Positions 14,680 through 21,230 of a stretch of DNA of 33,239 nt are shown piece by piece. Source of the stretch: a virus. Under the pieces are notes generated by a model. The model saw only the letters and a program-made list of their open reading frames with translations, searched no databases and was not told where the DNA came from. Position 1 is the first letter of the stretch, and every line of letters starts with the position of its first letter. The DNA lies in the IMG/VR virus record IMGVR_UViG_3300008106_000048, positions 1 to 33,239 of that record, one strand, 5' to 3'. The position numbers and the translations under genes are program-made.

Positions 14680-14761
14680 TGTGACACTTTTTAAACTGGC
14701 ACATTGGGACTTGACATTTTTACCTTTTTATGGTAGGTGTGCCAATTTATAAACTGGCACA
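14680..14761. repeat. Palindrome ladder a, two 24-bp sites
   Basis: Sites at 14680-14703 (TGTGACA form) and 14738-14761 (TGTGCCA form) are 58 bp apart, with a TTGACA between them. The consensus is TGTGnCA-N10-TGnCACA. Confidence 0.85.
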
Positions 14762-14776
14762 TTTCCTATTGACATT

Positions 14777-15052
14777 TTACGCTTTTCTTGCTAGAGATTC
14801 TCGGTAAAGCTCTTCACTCAATATCCAAAAATGAGCATTAGGTAAACCGAAAGCATTCTCCAATTTGCAAGCAATACTATCAGTAATCTCGGTTTCACTT
14901 GCCAGCAGTCGAAAGGCTTCCTTTCTTGACATCTCCATCCGATTAGCGAATATTCGTAAGGGTATTCCTCTGTCTCTCATGATGTAGTCAATGATTTCTC
15001 CAGGGGGCGAAAACCAATCTGATGTGTATTCGTTCTCAATTGTGTTAGTCAT
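14777..15052 (-). CDS. HigA-like XRE-family HTH protein
   Basis: The 91-aa protein has the HigA antitoxin layout. A PPGEIIDYIMRDRGIPL segment (about residues 16-32) leads into a helix-turn-helix (IFANRMEMSRKEAFRLLAS), then the antitoxin-type SIACKLENAFGLPNAHFW. Such proteins repress their own promoter and usually neutralise a HigB RNase. No HigB-like gene is adjacent, so this may be a solitary regulator, and it is a candidate binder of the palindromes. It has its own promoter at 15089-15117 and a GGAGTTCC ribosome site. A paralogue lies at 16394-16714. The last codons and the downstream DNA are shared with the KTSC gene's end, a sign of recombination. Confidence 0.75.
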   Translation of the reverse strand: MTNTIENEYTSDWFSPPGEIIDYIMRDRGIPLRIFANRMEMSRKEAFRLLASETEITDSIACKLENAFGLPNAHFWILSEELYRESLARKA

Positions 15053-15088
15053 AGATTGTGGAACTCCTTTGTTTTTCTTTATATTACT

Positions 15089-15117
15089 ATTATGTCATCT
15101 TTTTTTAGATTTGTCTA
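15089..15117 (-). promoter_or_regulatory. Cassette promoter for 14777-15052
   Basis: TAGACA, 17 bp, CATAAT on the minus strand. A palindrome site lies 7 bp upstream of the -35 box. Confidence 0.8.
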
Positions 15118-15124
15118 TGCCATA

Positions 15125-15344
15125 TGTGACACTTTCTAAACTGGCGCTGTGACACTTTATGAACTGGCACATTTCCTATTGACATTTTTACTTTTTTGTG
15201 GTAGATGTGACACTTTATGAACTGGCACATTTCCTATTGACATTTTTACTTTTTTGTGGTAGATGTGACACTTTATAAACTGGCACATTACCTATTGACA
15301 TTTTTACTTTTTGTGGTAGATGTGCCAATTACTAAACTGGCACA
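15125..15344. repeat. Palindrome ladder b, five sites
   Basis: Sites start at 15125 (partial right end), 15148, 15206, 15264 and 15321. The last four are 57-58 bp apart, and each is followed by T-rich DNA with TTGACA 7 bp away. Together with the promoter at 15089 this fills the 327-bp gap between genes. Confidence 0.9.
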
Positions 15345-15379
15345 TTTCCTATTGACTCTTTAGTAGTTTGCCGTCTTCA

Positions 15380-16135
15380 CTAAAAACGGTATTCACGATA
15401 TAAGTTTTCAAATTGTGCTGAGTTTTGTGTGATTGTATATCTCAAGAAATCTCGACGCAGAAAGACAATCAATCCTAGATTAGATTGCTTAATTTCTGTT
15501 AATTTATTCGGTAAATGATCGATCAAAGCTTTCAAGGCTTTTCGTTGAAGGTTATCGTTATCATTGGCGACATTAGGAAAAGCATCTTCTAATCCATCAA
15601 TTAAAAATATAATCTTCGAGTTTTTTTGTTTAAGGTATTCATGCAGTTTATTTAGTTGATAATTTTCCTGATTATACCCTAAAACTCTCGAAAATTCTTT
15701 GACCCAAAATTTTGCCCAATCTACCTCGTTCCAATCTTGATTAGATAGAGACTGCGTTATTCTGTCTTTAAAATCCGATATGGAAAATTGACAATTATGA
15801 TTGAGTGTATTATTTACATTTAGCCGTGCTTGTTCAAGAATATTTTTGGACTTATCATTTAAATTTTGTGATTGGAGTAAAGGAAATATTAAACCCAGAT
15901 TTTCTCCGGAATTTTCTTGATTTTTAGGATCAACTTTATTTAAAAAATTTCCCCAAGACTGTAGGCGAGATAGCTGAATATAATTAAAGGTTTTTCCCGC
16001 ATCTTTAGCACCAATTGAGATAACTACCGGTAGTTTATCTTGAAAATTACTAGCCATGTTTTTTAATAGCTGTTCATAACCGACAGCTAATAAGTCAGAG
16101 GATTTAACTTCAATCAGGAAGGTGTCGTAACTCAT
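15380..16135 (-). CDS. Chimeric gene: KTSC-like N-terminus fused to a P-loop ATPase fragment
   Basis: The first 24 residues (MSYDTFLIEVKSSDLLAVGY) copy the start of the KTSC protein at 17243-17491. The rest is unrelated to KTSC. It has a Walker A (ISIGAKDAGKTFNYIQL, about residue 40), a long helical insert, and a Walker B (KIIFLIDGLEDAF, about residue 174), followed by LGLIVFLRRDFLRY, as in STAND/KAP-like ATPases. The 251-aa protein stops shortly afterwards, so it probably represents only the front of a larger cellular ATPase. It uses the standard cassette promoter and GGAACTCC-type leader. The chimera suggests capture of a host gene fragment behind an existing promoter and start codon. Function is unclear. 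Confidence 0.6.
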   Translation of the reverse strand: MSYDTFLIEVKSSDLLAVGYEQLLKNMASNFQDKLPVVISIGAKDAGKTFNYIQLSRLQSWGNFLNKVDPKNQENSGENLGLIFPLLQSQNLNDKSKNILEQARLNVNNTLNHNCQFSISDFKDRITQSLSNQDWNEVDWAKFWVKEFSRVLGYNQENYQLNKLHEYLKQKNSKIIFLIDGLEDAFPNVANDNDNLQRKALKALIDHLPNKLTEIKQSNLGLIVFLRRDFLRYTITQNSAQFENLYREYRF

Positions 16136-16166
16136 GCGGAACTCCTTTGTTTTTCTTTATATTACT

Positions 16167-16195
16167 ATTATGTCATCTTCTTTTAGAATTGTCTA
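16167..16195 (-). promoter_or_regulatory. Cassette promoter for 15380-16135
   Basis: TAGACA, 17 bp, CATAAT on the minus strand, with a palindrome 7 bp upstream. Confidence 0.8.
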
Positions 16196-16202
16196 TACCG
16201 TA

Positions 16203-16347
16203 TGTGACACTTTCTAAACTGGCATAATTTGACTTGACATTTTGACCTTTTTGTGGTAGATGTGACTCTTTTTAAACTGGTTCATTACTTCCTGCATAAA
16301 CTTTGCTTTTTGTTAAGTCCTATTGTGCCAATTAATAAACTGGCACA
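16203..16347. repeat. Palindrome ladder c, three sites
   Basis: Sites at 16203-16226, 16261-16284 (weaker right half, GGTTCA) and 16324-16347 (TGTGCCA form). The first two are 58 bp apart. Confidence 0.85.
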
Positions 16348-16393
16348 TCTGGACTTGACATTTACGCTTTTTTTGTTACTTTTAGCACTTGTA

Positions 16394-16714
16394 CTACTGT
16401 ACAGTCGTATCTGTTTCGGATAGTACGATTGAACTATTGTTCCCTAGATTCTGCATTACATTGTTTTGATTTGCTAGAGATTCTCGGTAAAGTCTTTCAC
16501 GCTCTTTCCAAAAATGAGCAGTAGGTAAGCCGAAAGCATACTGCAATTTGCAAGCAATACGACCTGTAATCTCAGTTTCACTTGCCAGCAGTCGAAAGGC
16601 TTCCTTTCTTGACATTTCCATCCGATTAGCAAATATTCGTAAGGGTATTCCTCTCTCTTTCAAGATGTCGGAAATGGTTTCTCCAGGGGGTGTGTTCTCA
16701 ATTGTGTTAGTCAT
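16394..16714 (-). CDS. HigA-like HTH protein with a foreign C-terminal tail
   Basis: This is a paralogue of 14777-15052. The segment GIPLRIFANRMEMSRKEAFR and the following LLASETEIT are identical, with small changes elsewhere. The N-terminus is shorter (a deletion before PPGE). The last ~24 residues (NVMQNLGNNSSIVLSETDTT) are encoded by DNA homologous to the 3' end of the KTSC gene at 17243 but read in another frame. The gene is therefore a recombinant between a HigA-like cassette and a KTSC cassette. The DNA-binding part is intact. It has its own promoter at 16751-16779. No toxin partner is seen. Confidence 0.75.
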   Translation of the reverse strand: MTNTIENTPPGETISDILKERGIPLRIFANRMEMSRKEAFRLLASETEITGRIACKLQYAFGLPTAHFWKERERLYRESLANQNNVMQNLGNNSSIVLSETDTTVQ

Positions 16715-16750
16715 AGATTGTGGAACTCCTTTGTTTTTCTTTATATTACT

Positions 16751-16779
16751 ATTATGTCATCTTTTTTTAGATTTGTCTA
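16751..16779 (-). promoter_or_regulatory. Cassette promoter for 16394-16714
   Basis: TAGACA, 17 bp, CATAAT on the minus strand, practically identical to the promoter at 15089. Confidence 0.8.
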
Positions 16780-16958
16780 TGCCATATGTGACACTTTCTA
16801 AACTGGCTCATGTATAAGTATTCTTTGCGTACCGTTGCAGGACTTTGATTTTCAACTTCACATTCTACTTTTTTCTGGTTAGGTATCGTAGCCATAAATA
16901 AAAGTCCGATAATTAATACTGAAAATAATACTGAAATTATTAGGTCGATAGTTTTCAT
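16767..16958 (-). CDS. Small membrane protein, 63 aa, C-terminus running into the repeat
   Basis: MKTIDLIISVLFSVLIIGLL gives one clear N-terminal membrane helix, followed by a short polar tail. The final ~14 residues (MSQFRKCHIWHRQI) are translated from the palindrome and promoter repeat of the next cassette, so the original 3' end has probably been lost by recombination at the repeat. The gene overlaps the -35 region of the downstream cassette promoter. Its ribosome site (GGAGTTCC) and promoter at 16990 are standard for this block. Confidence 0.6.
   Translation of the reverse strand: MKTIDLIISVLFSVLIIGLLFMATIPNQKKVECEVENQSPATVRKEYLYMSQFRKCHIWHRQI
16787..16810. repeat. Palindrome site, single
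   Basis: TGTGACA half, N10, TGGCTCA half. It lies upstream of the promoter at 16751 and inside the 3' end of the membrane-protein gene. Confidence 0.75.
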
Positions 16959-16989
16959 ATGGAACTCCTGTGTTTTTCTCTATATAACT

Positions 16990-17018
16990 ATAATGTCATC
17001 TTTTTTTAGATTTGTCTA
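16990..17018 (-). promoter_or_regulatory. Cassette promoter for 16767-16958
   Basis: TAGACA, 17 bp, CATTAT on the minus strand, with a palindrome 7 bp upstream. Confidence 0.75.
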
Positions 17019-17025
17019 TACCGTA

Positions 17026-17228
17026 TGTGACACTTTCTAAACTGGCATAATTGGACTTGACATTTTGACTTTTTTGTGGTAGCTATGACACTTTATGAAC
17101 TGGTACATTTTCACCTGCATTGACTTTACTCTCTGTCAAGTCCTATTGTGACACTTTCTAAACTGGCATAATTGGACTTGACATTTTTACTTTTTTGTGG
17201 TAGCTGTGCCAATTAATAAACTGGCACA
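17026..17228. repeat. Palindrome ladder d, four sites
   Basis: Sites start at 17026, 17084 (degenerate, TATGACA/TGGTACA), 17147 and 17205. Spacings are 58, 63 and 58 bp. Confidence 0.85.
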
Positions 17229-17242
17229 TTACCTATTGACAT

Positions 17243-17491
17243 TTACGCTTTTCTTGCTACTTTTAACTCTTGTACTAGAGTACAATCGTATTTGTTACGA
17301 ATAGTACGATTGAACTCTCGTCCTATAGATTCTGCATTACAGAGATTTTGATACACCTGAATTGGTACTCCTGTATATTTGTACTCACTTCCAGATTTAA
17401 ATACTATTCTTAATGTTTCGCTAATTGGCTCATAACCTACAAACATTAAGACAGAGGATTCAACTTCAAACAGGGGGATGTCGTAAATCAT
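17243..17491 (-). CDS. KTSC-domain protein
   Basis: The 82-aa protein is almost entirely a KTSC domain: V-E-S-S near residue 9, then VGYEPISETLRIVFKSG, EYKYTGVPIQVYQNL, and NAESIGREFNRTIRNKYDC. The conserved G-Y, F-x-S-G, Y-x-Y-x-x-V-P and A-x-S-x-G-x-x-F elements are all present. The domain is found alone or next to nucleic-acid enzymes in bacteria and phages; its activity is not firmly known. This copy is the intact parent of the fragments at 15380-16135 (5' part) and 16394-16714 (3' part). The promoter is at 17523 and the ribosome site is GGAGTTCC. Confidence 0.85.
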   Translation of the reverse strand: MIYDIPLFEVESSVLMFVGYEPISETLRIVFKSGSEYKYTGVPIQVYQNLCNAESIGREFNRTIRNKYDCTLVQELKVARKA

Positions 17492-17522
17492 TTGGAACTC
17501 CTGTGTTTTTCTTTATATTACT

Positions 17523-17551
17523 ATTATGTCATCTTTTTTTAGAAATGTCTA
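17523..17551 (-). promoter_or_regulatory. Cassette promoter for 17243-17491
   Basis: TAGACA, 17 bp, CATAAT on the minus strand, with a palindrome 7 bp upstream. Confidence 0.8.
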
Positions 17552-17558
17552 TACCCTA

Positions 17559-17875
17559 TGTGACACTTTCTAAACTGGCACATTACCTATTGACATTTTT
17601 ACTTTTTGTGGTAGATGTGCCAATTACTAAACTGGCACATTACCTATTGACATTTTGACCTTTTTATGATAGCTGTGACACTTTCTAAACTGGCACATTT
17701 CCTATTGACAGTTTGACTTTTTTGTTGTAGCTGTGACACTTTATGAACTGGCACATTTCCACCTGCATTGACTTTACTCTTTGTTAAGTCCTATTGTGCC
17801 AATTTATAAACTGGCACATTACCTATTGACATTTTTACCTTTTGTGATAGATGTGCCAATTAATAAACTGGCACA
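17559..17875. repeat. Palindrome ladder e, six sites
   Basis: Sites start at 17559, 17616, 17674, 17732, 17795 and 17852, at spacings of 57-58 bp with one of 63. They alternate TGTGACA and TGTGCCA left halves and nearly all end TGGCACA. T-rich DNA with TTGACA lies between most of them. There is no gene in this 398-bp stretch. Confidence 0.9.
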
Positions 17876-17889
17876 TTACCTATAGACAT

Positions 17890-18033
17890 TTAGCTAAACA
17901 ATAGTTTTTTTAACCATTTAGCTTTTTTTTTCCAATTATTTGTGGGCATAAAATTATAGATCACTACTATTTCTTTACCCCGTTTAGCCACAATATGTTT
18001 AGCAGATAATTTGATTCTGAGTGGGTTAATCAT
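17890..18033 (-). CDS. Small basic protein, 47 aa
   Basis: ATG at 18033 follows the block's standard leader (GGAGTTTC) and a promoter at 18065-18093. This supports the gene despite its size. The product is basic, with a strand-prone first half (RIKLSAKHIVAKRGKEIVVI) and a Lys/Trp-rich end (NNWKKKAKWLKKLLF). It could bind nucleic acid or membrane, but the family is unknown. It is wedged between ladders e and f. Confidence 0.6.
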   Translation of the reverse strand: MINPLRIKLSAKHIVAKRGKEIVVIYNFMPTNNWKKKAKWLKKLLFS

Positions 18034-18064
18034 TTGAAACTCCTGTGTTTTTCTTTATATTACT

Positions 18065-18093
18065 ATTATGCCATCTTTTTTTAGAAACGTCTA
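18065..18093 (-). promoter_or_regulatory. Cassette promoter for 17890-18033
   Basis: TAGACG, 17 bp, CATAAT on the minus strand, with a palindrome 7 bp upstream. Confidence 0.75.
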
Positions 18094-18100
18094 TACCCTT

Positions 18101-18240
18101 TGTGACACTTTCTAAACTGGCATAATTTGACTTGACATTTTTACTTTTTTGTGGTAGATGTGACAATTAATAAACTGGCACAATCGGTATTGACATTTTT
18201 ACTTTTTTGTGGTAGATGTGCCAATTTATAAACTGGCACA
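18101..18240. repeat. Palindrome ladder f, three sites
   Basis: Sites start at 18101, 18159 and 18217, exactly 58 bp apart. Confidence 0.9.
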
Positions 18241-18259
18241 TCTGGACTTGACATTTAGC

Positions 18260-18604
18260 TTAGATAAGTCTTAGTATCTCTTGATACTTAGCATAGTTTT
18301 TATCGTCCTCCCAATTTACACTTAAATAGTGTCCATCACTTAACTCAATCTGACAATCATAATCCGTTACTGAACTAAAATCAACACTCCAAAAGCCATG
18401 AGGTTCATAAATACCTATAGCCCTCAACCATTGATTTATCACCTCTCTCGCTTCTTTTTCGGATTCTCCTAATCCTAATCCTAAGTTTTCTAATTCCCCT
18501 ACGTCATACTTGCCTAACTCTATCTCCATTGTACGAGTCTTACCATTCCAATCTTGCCCTAATATTCTGAACCAAGTTAGTTCACCGTTTACCGTGTTAG
18601 TCAT
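18260..18604 (-). CDS. Paralogue family A, member 1 (114 aa)
   Basis: This is an unknown acidic protein. It shares with 26278-26670 the segments TWFRILGQDW, GELENLGLGLGESEKEAREV and VTDYDCQIELSDG, plus a D-W-E-D-D-x-N-Y-A-K-Y end. The more distant copy is 26875-27204. The pattern (strands, then a Glu-rich helix, then strands ending in a charged turn) suggests a compact alpha/beta domain. The start MTNT repeats that of the HigA-like genes, pointing to an exchanged 5' end. AGGAGTTCC precedes the ATG. There is no standard CATAAT promoter directly upstream, unlike most neighbours. Role unknown; small acidic early phage proteins often act on host enzymes, but that is only an analogy. Confidence 0.75.
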   Translation of the reverse strand: MTNTVNGELTWFRILGQDWNGKTRTMEIELGKYDVGELENLGLGLGESEKEAREVINQWLRAIGIYEPHGFWSVDFSSVTDYDCQIELSDGHYLSVNWEDDKNYAKYQEILRLI

Positions 18605-18652
18605 TTGGAACTCCTGGTGATACCTCTTAAACTAGCACTTTTGGAATAGGCT

Positions 18653-18853
18653 CTAAGGTTTCTTAGGCGGTTCATCATTTTGTTTAGGATGTTCATCACT
18701 TTGTTTGGCTAAGGTGATAACTGACGTTATTAGCACCGCTGTTATTTCTACAACGTTTCGCCCGAATTTGTCAGGGTTTTGAATAGCCAATACGCTAACC
18801 CCTAATAAGCCTACTGAAGACATTATTACTAACCAATTTTTTATTAGATTCAT
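18653..18853 (-). CDS. Small two-span membrane protein, 66 aa
   Basis: Residues 6-25 (NWLVIMSSVGLLGVSVLAIQ) and 35-50 (VVEITAVLITSVITLA) form two membrane segments, followed by a charged proline tail (DEHPKQNDEPPKKP) that would face the cytoplasm. The layout resembles small holins or immunity peptides, but no family is recognised. It begins just after a terminator hairpin (18862-18892) and has no SD sequence, so expression may rely on read-through from the upstream 22-aa ORF. Confidence 0.6.
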   Translation of the reverse strand: MNLIKNWLVIMSSVGLLGVSVLAIQNPDKFGRNVVEITAVLITSVITLAKQSDEHPKQNDEPPKKP

Positions 18854-18861
18854 AACTTTTA

Positions 18862-18892
18862 TTTTAATAAAATAGGACGGGATACACCGTCC
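18862..18892 (-). terminator. Minus-strand terminator or attenuator
   Basis: GGACGG and CCGTCC pair around 6 bases, followed on the minus strand by TATTTTATT. It lies between the 22-aa ORF and the membrane gene. Confidence 0.6.
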
Positions 18893-18901
18893 TTATCTTG
18901 A

Positions 18902-18970
18902 CTATTTAGAAGGTTTAACCGGCTTTGGAGTAACCTTTTTAATCTTCTTACCGCACGATTTCTTTTTCAT
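18902..18970 (-). CDS. Tiny basic ORF, 22 aa
   Basis: MKKKSCGKKIKKVTPKPVKP is very basic. The ORF is followed at once by the hairpin terminator at 18862-18892, but no SD sequence or promoter is visible. It could be a leader peptide for the membrane gene. The call is weak. Confidence 0.3.
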   Translation of the reverse strand: MKKKSCGKKIKKVTPKPVKPSK

Positions 18971-18995
18971 TGTAGCTTTATAAATAAACACTCAC

Positions 18996-19391
18996 TTAAA
19001 TATTGAGCGAACTATTTATCCGTTTTAGATTTTTATTTTCTCTGATTAGCTTGGATTTCCAAAGTCCTAAGTTTATCTCAAATATTTTATTAACTAAACC
19101 TAAGTCCTCACCTGAATCACTTTTTATATCTAAACGGTAATTTTGGTCGTAGGAGTACCAGTAAGAAAGTTCCCAGTAAGGAAAATCACTTAATGTAACA
19201 TTAGATTCTATTCCTAAATTTGAACAATACTCACAAACATTTTCTAATTTATCCGCCGTCAACTCTAACCATCCAAAATTATCATAGTCTTCTATGTCAT
19301 CTAGTGATACCTGACACTTAGTGTTTAAGTCAATGACCCCCGCATCAAACAAATAAAGTCGTCGTGTATAGCTTAATCTTACTTTAATCAT
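18996..19391 (-). CDS. Paralogue family B, member 1 (131 aa)
   Basis: This is an unknown acidic protein that shares with 19763-20110 the blocks LFDAGVIDL, EDYDNFGWLEL, CEYC-x-x-LGIESN and a Tyr-rich Y-W-Y-S-x-D-x-N-Y segment. The conserved C-E-Y-C pair and tryptophans suggest a stable small domain; the C-x-x-C spacing alone is not enough to claim metal binding. The promoter at 19426-19454 is the second promoter type of the block (TTGACA-17-CATAAT), with a palindrome at 19471. The ribosome site is AGGGG. Probably a cassette gene of the early block; function unknown. Confidence 0.75.
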   Translation of the reverse strand: MIKVRLSYTRRLYLFDAGVIDLNTKCQVSLDDIEDYDNFGWLELTADKLENVCEYCSNLGIESNVTLSDFPYWELSYWYSYDQNYRLDIKSDSGEDLGLVNKIFEINLGLWKSKLIRENKNLKRINSSLNI

Positions 19392-19425
19392 TGTCTAACC
19401 CCTGTACTTTTTGGCTTATTTCTCT

Positions 19426-19454
19426 ATTATGCCACTGTTCTATTGAATTGTCAA
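19426..19454 (-). promoter_or_regulatory. Promoter for 18996-19391
   Basis: TTGACA, 17 bp, CATAAT on the minus strand. Confidence 0.85.
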
Positions 19455-19470
19455 GGAGATTTAATTAGAT

Positions 19471-19494
19471 TGTGACAGTTTTTTAATTGTCACA
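19471..19494. repeat. Palindrome site, opposite orientation
   Basis: A TGTGACA / TGTCACA form whose internal asymmetry (G at position 8, T at 17) is reversed relative to the ladder sites. It lies 16 bp upstream of the -35 box at 19449-19454. Confidence 0.8.
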
Positions 19495-19509
19495 ATCCCT
19501 CTGGCTCTC

Positions 19510-19671
19510 TTATTTTTCCTGAATTTGTACCCTTGCACTATCTCTTAATGTACCACCATTTTTGAAATGGTTATACTGCTCGATTACTCCCCAGAGAAAC
19601 ATAAGAATCAGCAGTTCTATCAATGCTATTCTATGTAAGCCGTTAAACTGTGAAAACAATTTTTTTCGCAT
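19510..19671 (-). CDS. Small membrane protein, 53 aa
   Basis: The ATG at 19671 encodes a basic N-terminus (MRKKLFSQFNGLHR), one membrane helix (ALIELLILMFLWGVI) and a polar tail (TLRDSARVQIQEK). The ORF is compact and ends 16 bp before the palindrome at 19471. There is no clear SD sequence or consensus promoter, so it is either weakly expressed or read through from 19763-20110 past the intervening terminator. Confidence 0.45.
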   Translation of the reverse strand: MRKKLFSQFNGLHRIALIELLILMFLWGVIEQYNHFKNGGTLRDSARVQIQEK

Positions 19672-19726
19672 TCTTTAAATGGTACAAACATGATAATTTA
19701 CCCTTGCACTCGATTAGACACAAATT

Positions 19727-19761
19727 AAAAGGTTGAGCTATTGCTCTCAACCTTTTTTTTT
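19727..19761. terminator. Bidirectional terminator
   Basis: AAAAGGTTGAGC and GCTCTCAACCTTTT pair around TATT. The T-run is perfect on the plus strand and shorter on the minus strand. It ends the gene at 19763-20110. Confidence 0.8.
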
Positions 19762-19762
19762 G

Positions 19763-20110
19763 TTAGCTTTCGTTTTTAATTAATTTTAACCCCTCTAGCT
19801 TTAAGTTGATTTCTCCAATTTTAACCTCTAAGTTTTCAGACTGGTCACTTTTTAACTCTAAATGGTAGTTCATGTCCGCAGAATACCAGTAACGAAAATC
19901 ACCTAATGAACCATTAGACTCTATACCTAACTCTGCACAATATTCACAAATTGCCTCTAAATTTTTACTCGTTAACTCTAACCATCCAAAATTATCATAG
20001 TCTTCTATTTCTGATAGGGATACCTGAGACTTAGTTTTTAAGTCAATAACCCCAGCATCAAACAAAATAAAGAGGTCGTCGATATTGTGATAGCTTAATC
20101 TTACAAACAT
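19763..20110 (-). CDS. Paralogue family B, member 2 (115 aa)
   Basis: This protein is similar over its length to 18996-19391 (LFDAGVIDLKTKSQVSL, EDYDNFGWLELTS, CEYCAELGIESN), with a shorter Tyr-rich loop and an acidic end (KSDQSENLEVKIGEINLKL). The two copies are neighbours separated by a small membrane gene, so they arose by local duplication. The promoter is at 20144-20172 and the ribosome site is GGAGTC. No function can be assigned. Confidence 0.75.
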   Translation of the reverse strand: MFVRLSYHNIDDLFILFDAGVIDLKTKSQVSLSEIEDYDNFGWLELTSKNLEAICEYCAELGIESNGSLGDFRYWYSADMNYHLELKSDQSENLEVKIGEINLKLEGLKLIKNES

Positions 20111-20143
20111 AATTGGTGACTCCTATTTTTTGCTTATGTGTCT

Positions 20144-20172
20144 ATTATGCCACTGTTCTATTGAATTGTCAA
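20144..20172 (-). promoter_or_regulatory. Promoter for 19763-20110
   Basis: TTGACA, 17 bp, CATAAT on the minus strand. Confidence 0.85.
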
Positions 20173-20189
20173 GGGGTTTTTTGGTGTTT

Positions 20190-20213
20190 TAGGACAGTTT
20201 ATAAACTGGCACA
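20190..20213. repeat. Palindrome site, single
   Basis: A GGACAG left half and an AAACTGGCACA right half, the same as at 21276. It is followed 7 bp later by TTGACT on the plus strand. Confidence 0.75.
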
Positions 20214-20232
20214 TAGCCCCTTGACTTTTTTC

Positions 20233-20646
20233 TCAACTCTGTTGAATTTTTTCTATCAATTGTTGTTTTGTCATACTTCCATAACCTTTAATTTTTAATT
20301 CTCTGGCCATCACTTTTAATTGTCTGATTGATACCACTTCTGATTCTACCAGTTCCTGTTTAATCGCCACTTGAGATATTGACTCTATTTTAGACACTAA
20401 ATTTAAGTCTTCCTCTAGATTTTCTAAATTAGGAATTTGGGTATCAATTTGTGTATCGGTCGTGTCCATATTATGCAAGTTTTGAGGATAAAATATTCGG
20501 CTATCCACCCCCTCTAAAATGCCCCAAAATGCGTGCAAAACACCCGATATTATCATCATTACGGTAAAGAATACAACGGTAGCGTTAAATGCCCAATATG
20601 CCCCAATTGCGATATAATCTAAAATCATTGTGTCTAGTGTAGTCAT
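20233..20646 (-). CDS. Membrane protein with a C-terminal SAP/Rho-N-like motif, 137 aa
   Basis: The start at 20646 is chosen because CGGAGTT precedes it and the promoter (20679-20707) lies inside any longer frame. An N-terminal segment (residues ~11-45) contains one or two membrane helices (YIAIGAYWAFNATVVFFTVM, IISGVLHAFWGIL). A linker rich in Asp, Thr and Glu follows. The last ~32 residues (SIRQLKVMARELKIKGYGSM, TKQQLIEKIQ) match the SAP / Rho N-terminal helix-extended-helix fold that binds nucleic acid. This would tether DNA or RNA to a membrane, possibly a replication or segregation anchor. The domain reading is by eye. Confidence 0.65.
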   Translation of the reverse strand: MTTLDTMILDYIAIGAYWAFNATVVFFTVMMIISGVLHAFWGILEGVDSRIFYPQNLHNMDTTDTQIDTQIPNLENLEEDLNLVSKIESISQVAIKQELVESEVVSIRQLKVMARELKIKGYGSMTKQQLIEKIQQS

Positions 20647-20678
20647 GGTTGGTAACTCCGGTTTTCGTTTATGTTTAT

Positions 20679-20707
20679 AGTATGTCATCTTTTTCAAAAA
20701 ATGTCAA
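20679..20707 (-). promoter_or_regulatory. Promoter for 20233-20646
   Basis: TTGACA, 17 bp, CATACT on the minus strand. No palindrome is seen upstream. Confidence 0.75.
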
Positions 20708-20890
20708 TACTTTTAGTTTTGTCTTTTTTTATCTGTTTTAGGTATTGTCATAAGTTTATCTAATATTATTTTTGCTTATAATTTTGTCCTATCGTCATAA
20801 GATTACCTAATATAACTTTTGATTATCCTTGTAATAAGTTTTTATTATGTGCTAACCTCATGCACACACCTGCAATTGTTATTTTAGATT

Positions 20891-20925
20891 AAAGCAGTGA
20901 TTCTTACCACTGCTTTAGCTTTTTT
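20891..20925. terminator. Bidirectional terminator
   Basis: AAAGCAGTG and CACTGCTTT pair around 8 bases, with a T-run on the plus side. It lies just beyond the stop of 20932-21177. Confidence 0.75.
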
Positions 20926-20931
20926 GGTCTG

Positions 20932-21177
20932 TTAATCTAGTTCAGATTCTAGTTCAGATTCTATTTCTGATGAATCTTTGACATCCCAGCCCTTTTTAAA
21001 AACTACATACTCTTTCATTAATGCCTCACTAAAAATATCATGTAAGTAGTCCTTAACGTTGTCCTCATTTTTACCAGTTATTCGGATGTTTATTTCGTCC
21101 TCAAAACTAGGTGTTATTACTACTTGATGCTCTGTCCATTGTCTTATGATTGGATGCCAATACGCTGTGTCTATCAC
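20932..21177 (-). CDS. Acidic protein, 81 aa, GTG start
   Basis: The product is acidic at its C-terminus (KDSSEIESELESELD, itself a small repeat of SELE units). It has an alpha/beta-looking core (HQVVITPSFEDEINIRITGK, then NVKDYLHDIFSEALMKEYVV). The start is GTG 21177, with no clear SD sequence, although the promoter at 21231-21259 is strong. No family is recognised. It is divergent from the RNR small subunit gene across 279 bp that hold both promoters and one palindrome. Confidence 0.6.
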   Translation of the reverse strand: MIDTAYWHPIIRQWTEHQVVITPSFEDEINIRITGKNEDNVKDYLHDIFSEALMKEYVVFKKGWDVKDSSEIESELESELD

Positions 21178-21230
21178 TATTCTTTTGTGAGTTGATTTTA
21201 GGGATATAATGCTTTTTTGTTTATGTCTCT

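Noticed and set aside
15125-18240. Regularly spaced repeats that look like a CRISPR array
   Set aside because: The repeats are 24-bp palindromes with T-rich spacers that are themselves repeated, the period is 57-58 bp in broken clusters, and there is no cas gene. CRISPR spacers would be unique.
15125-18240. Plus-strand promoters made of the TTGACA in each ladder unit
   Set aside because: At 17 bp the -10 position reads TAGATG or TAGCTG, lacking the conserved final T, and no plus-strand gene follows, so they are not listed as promoters.
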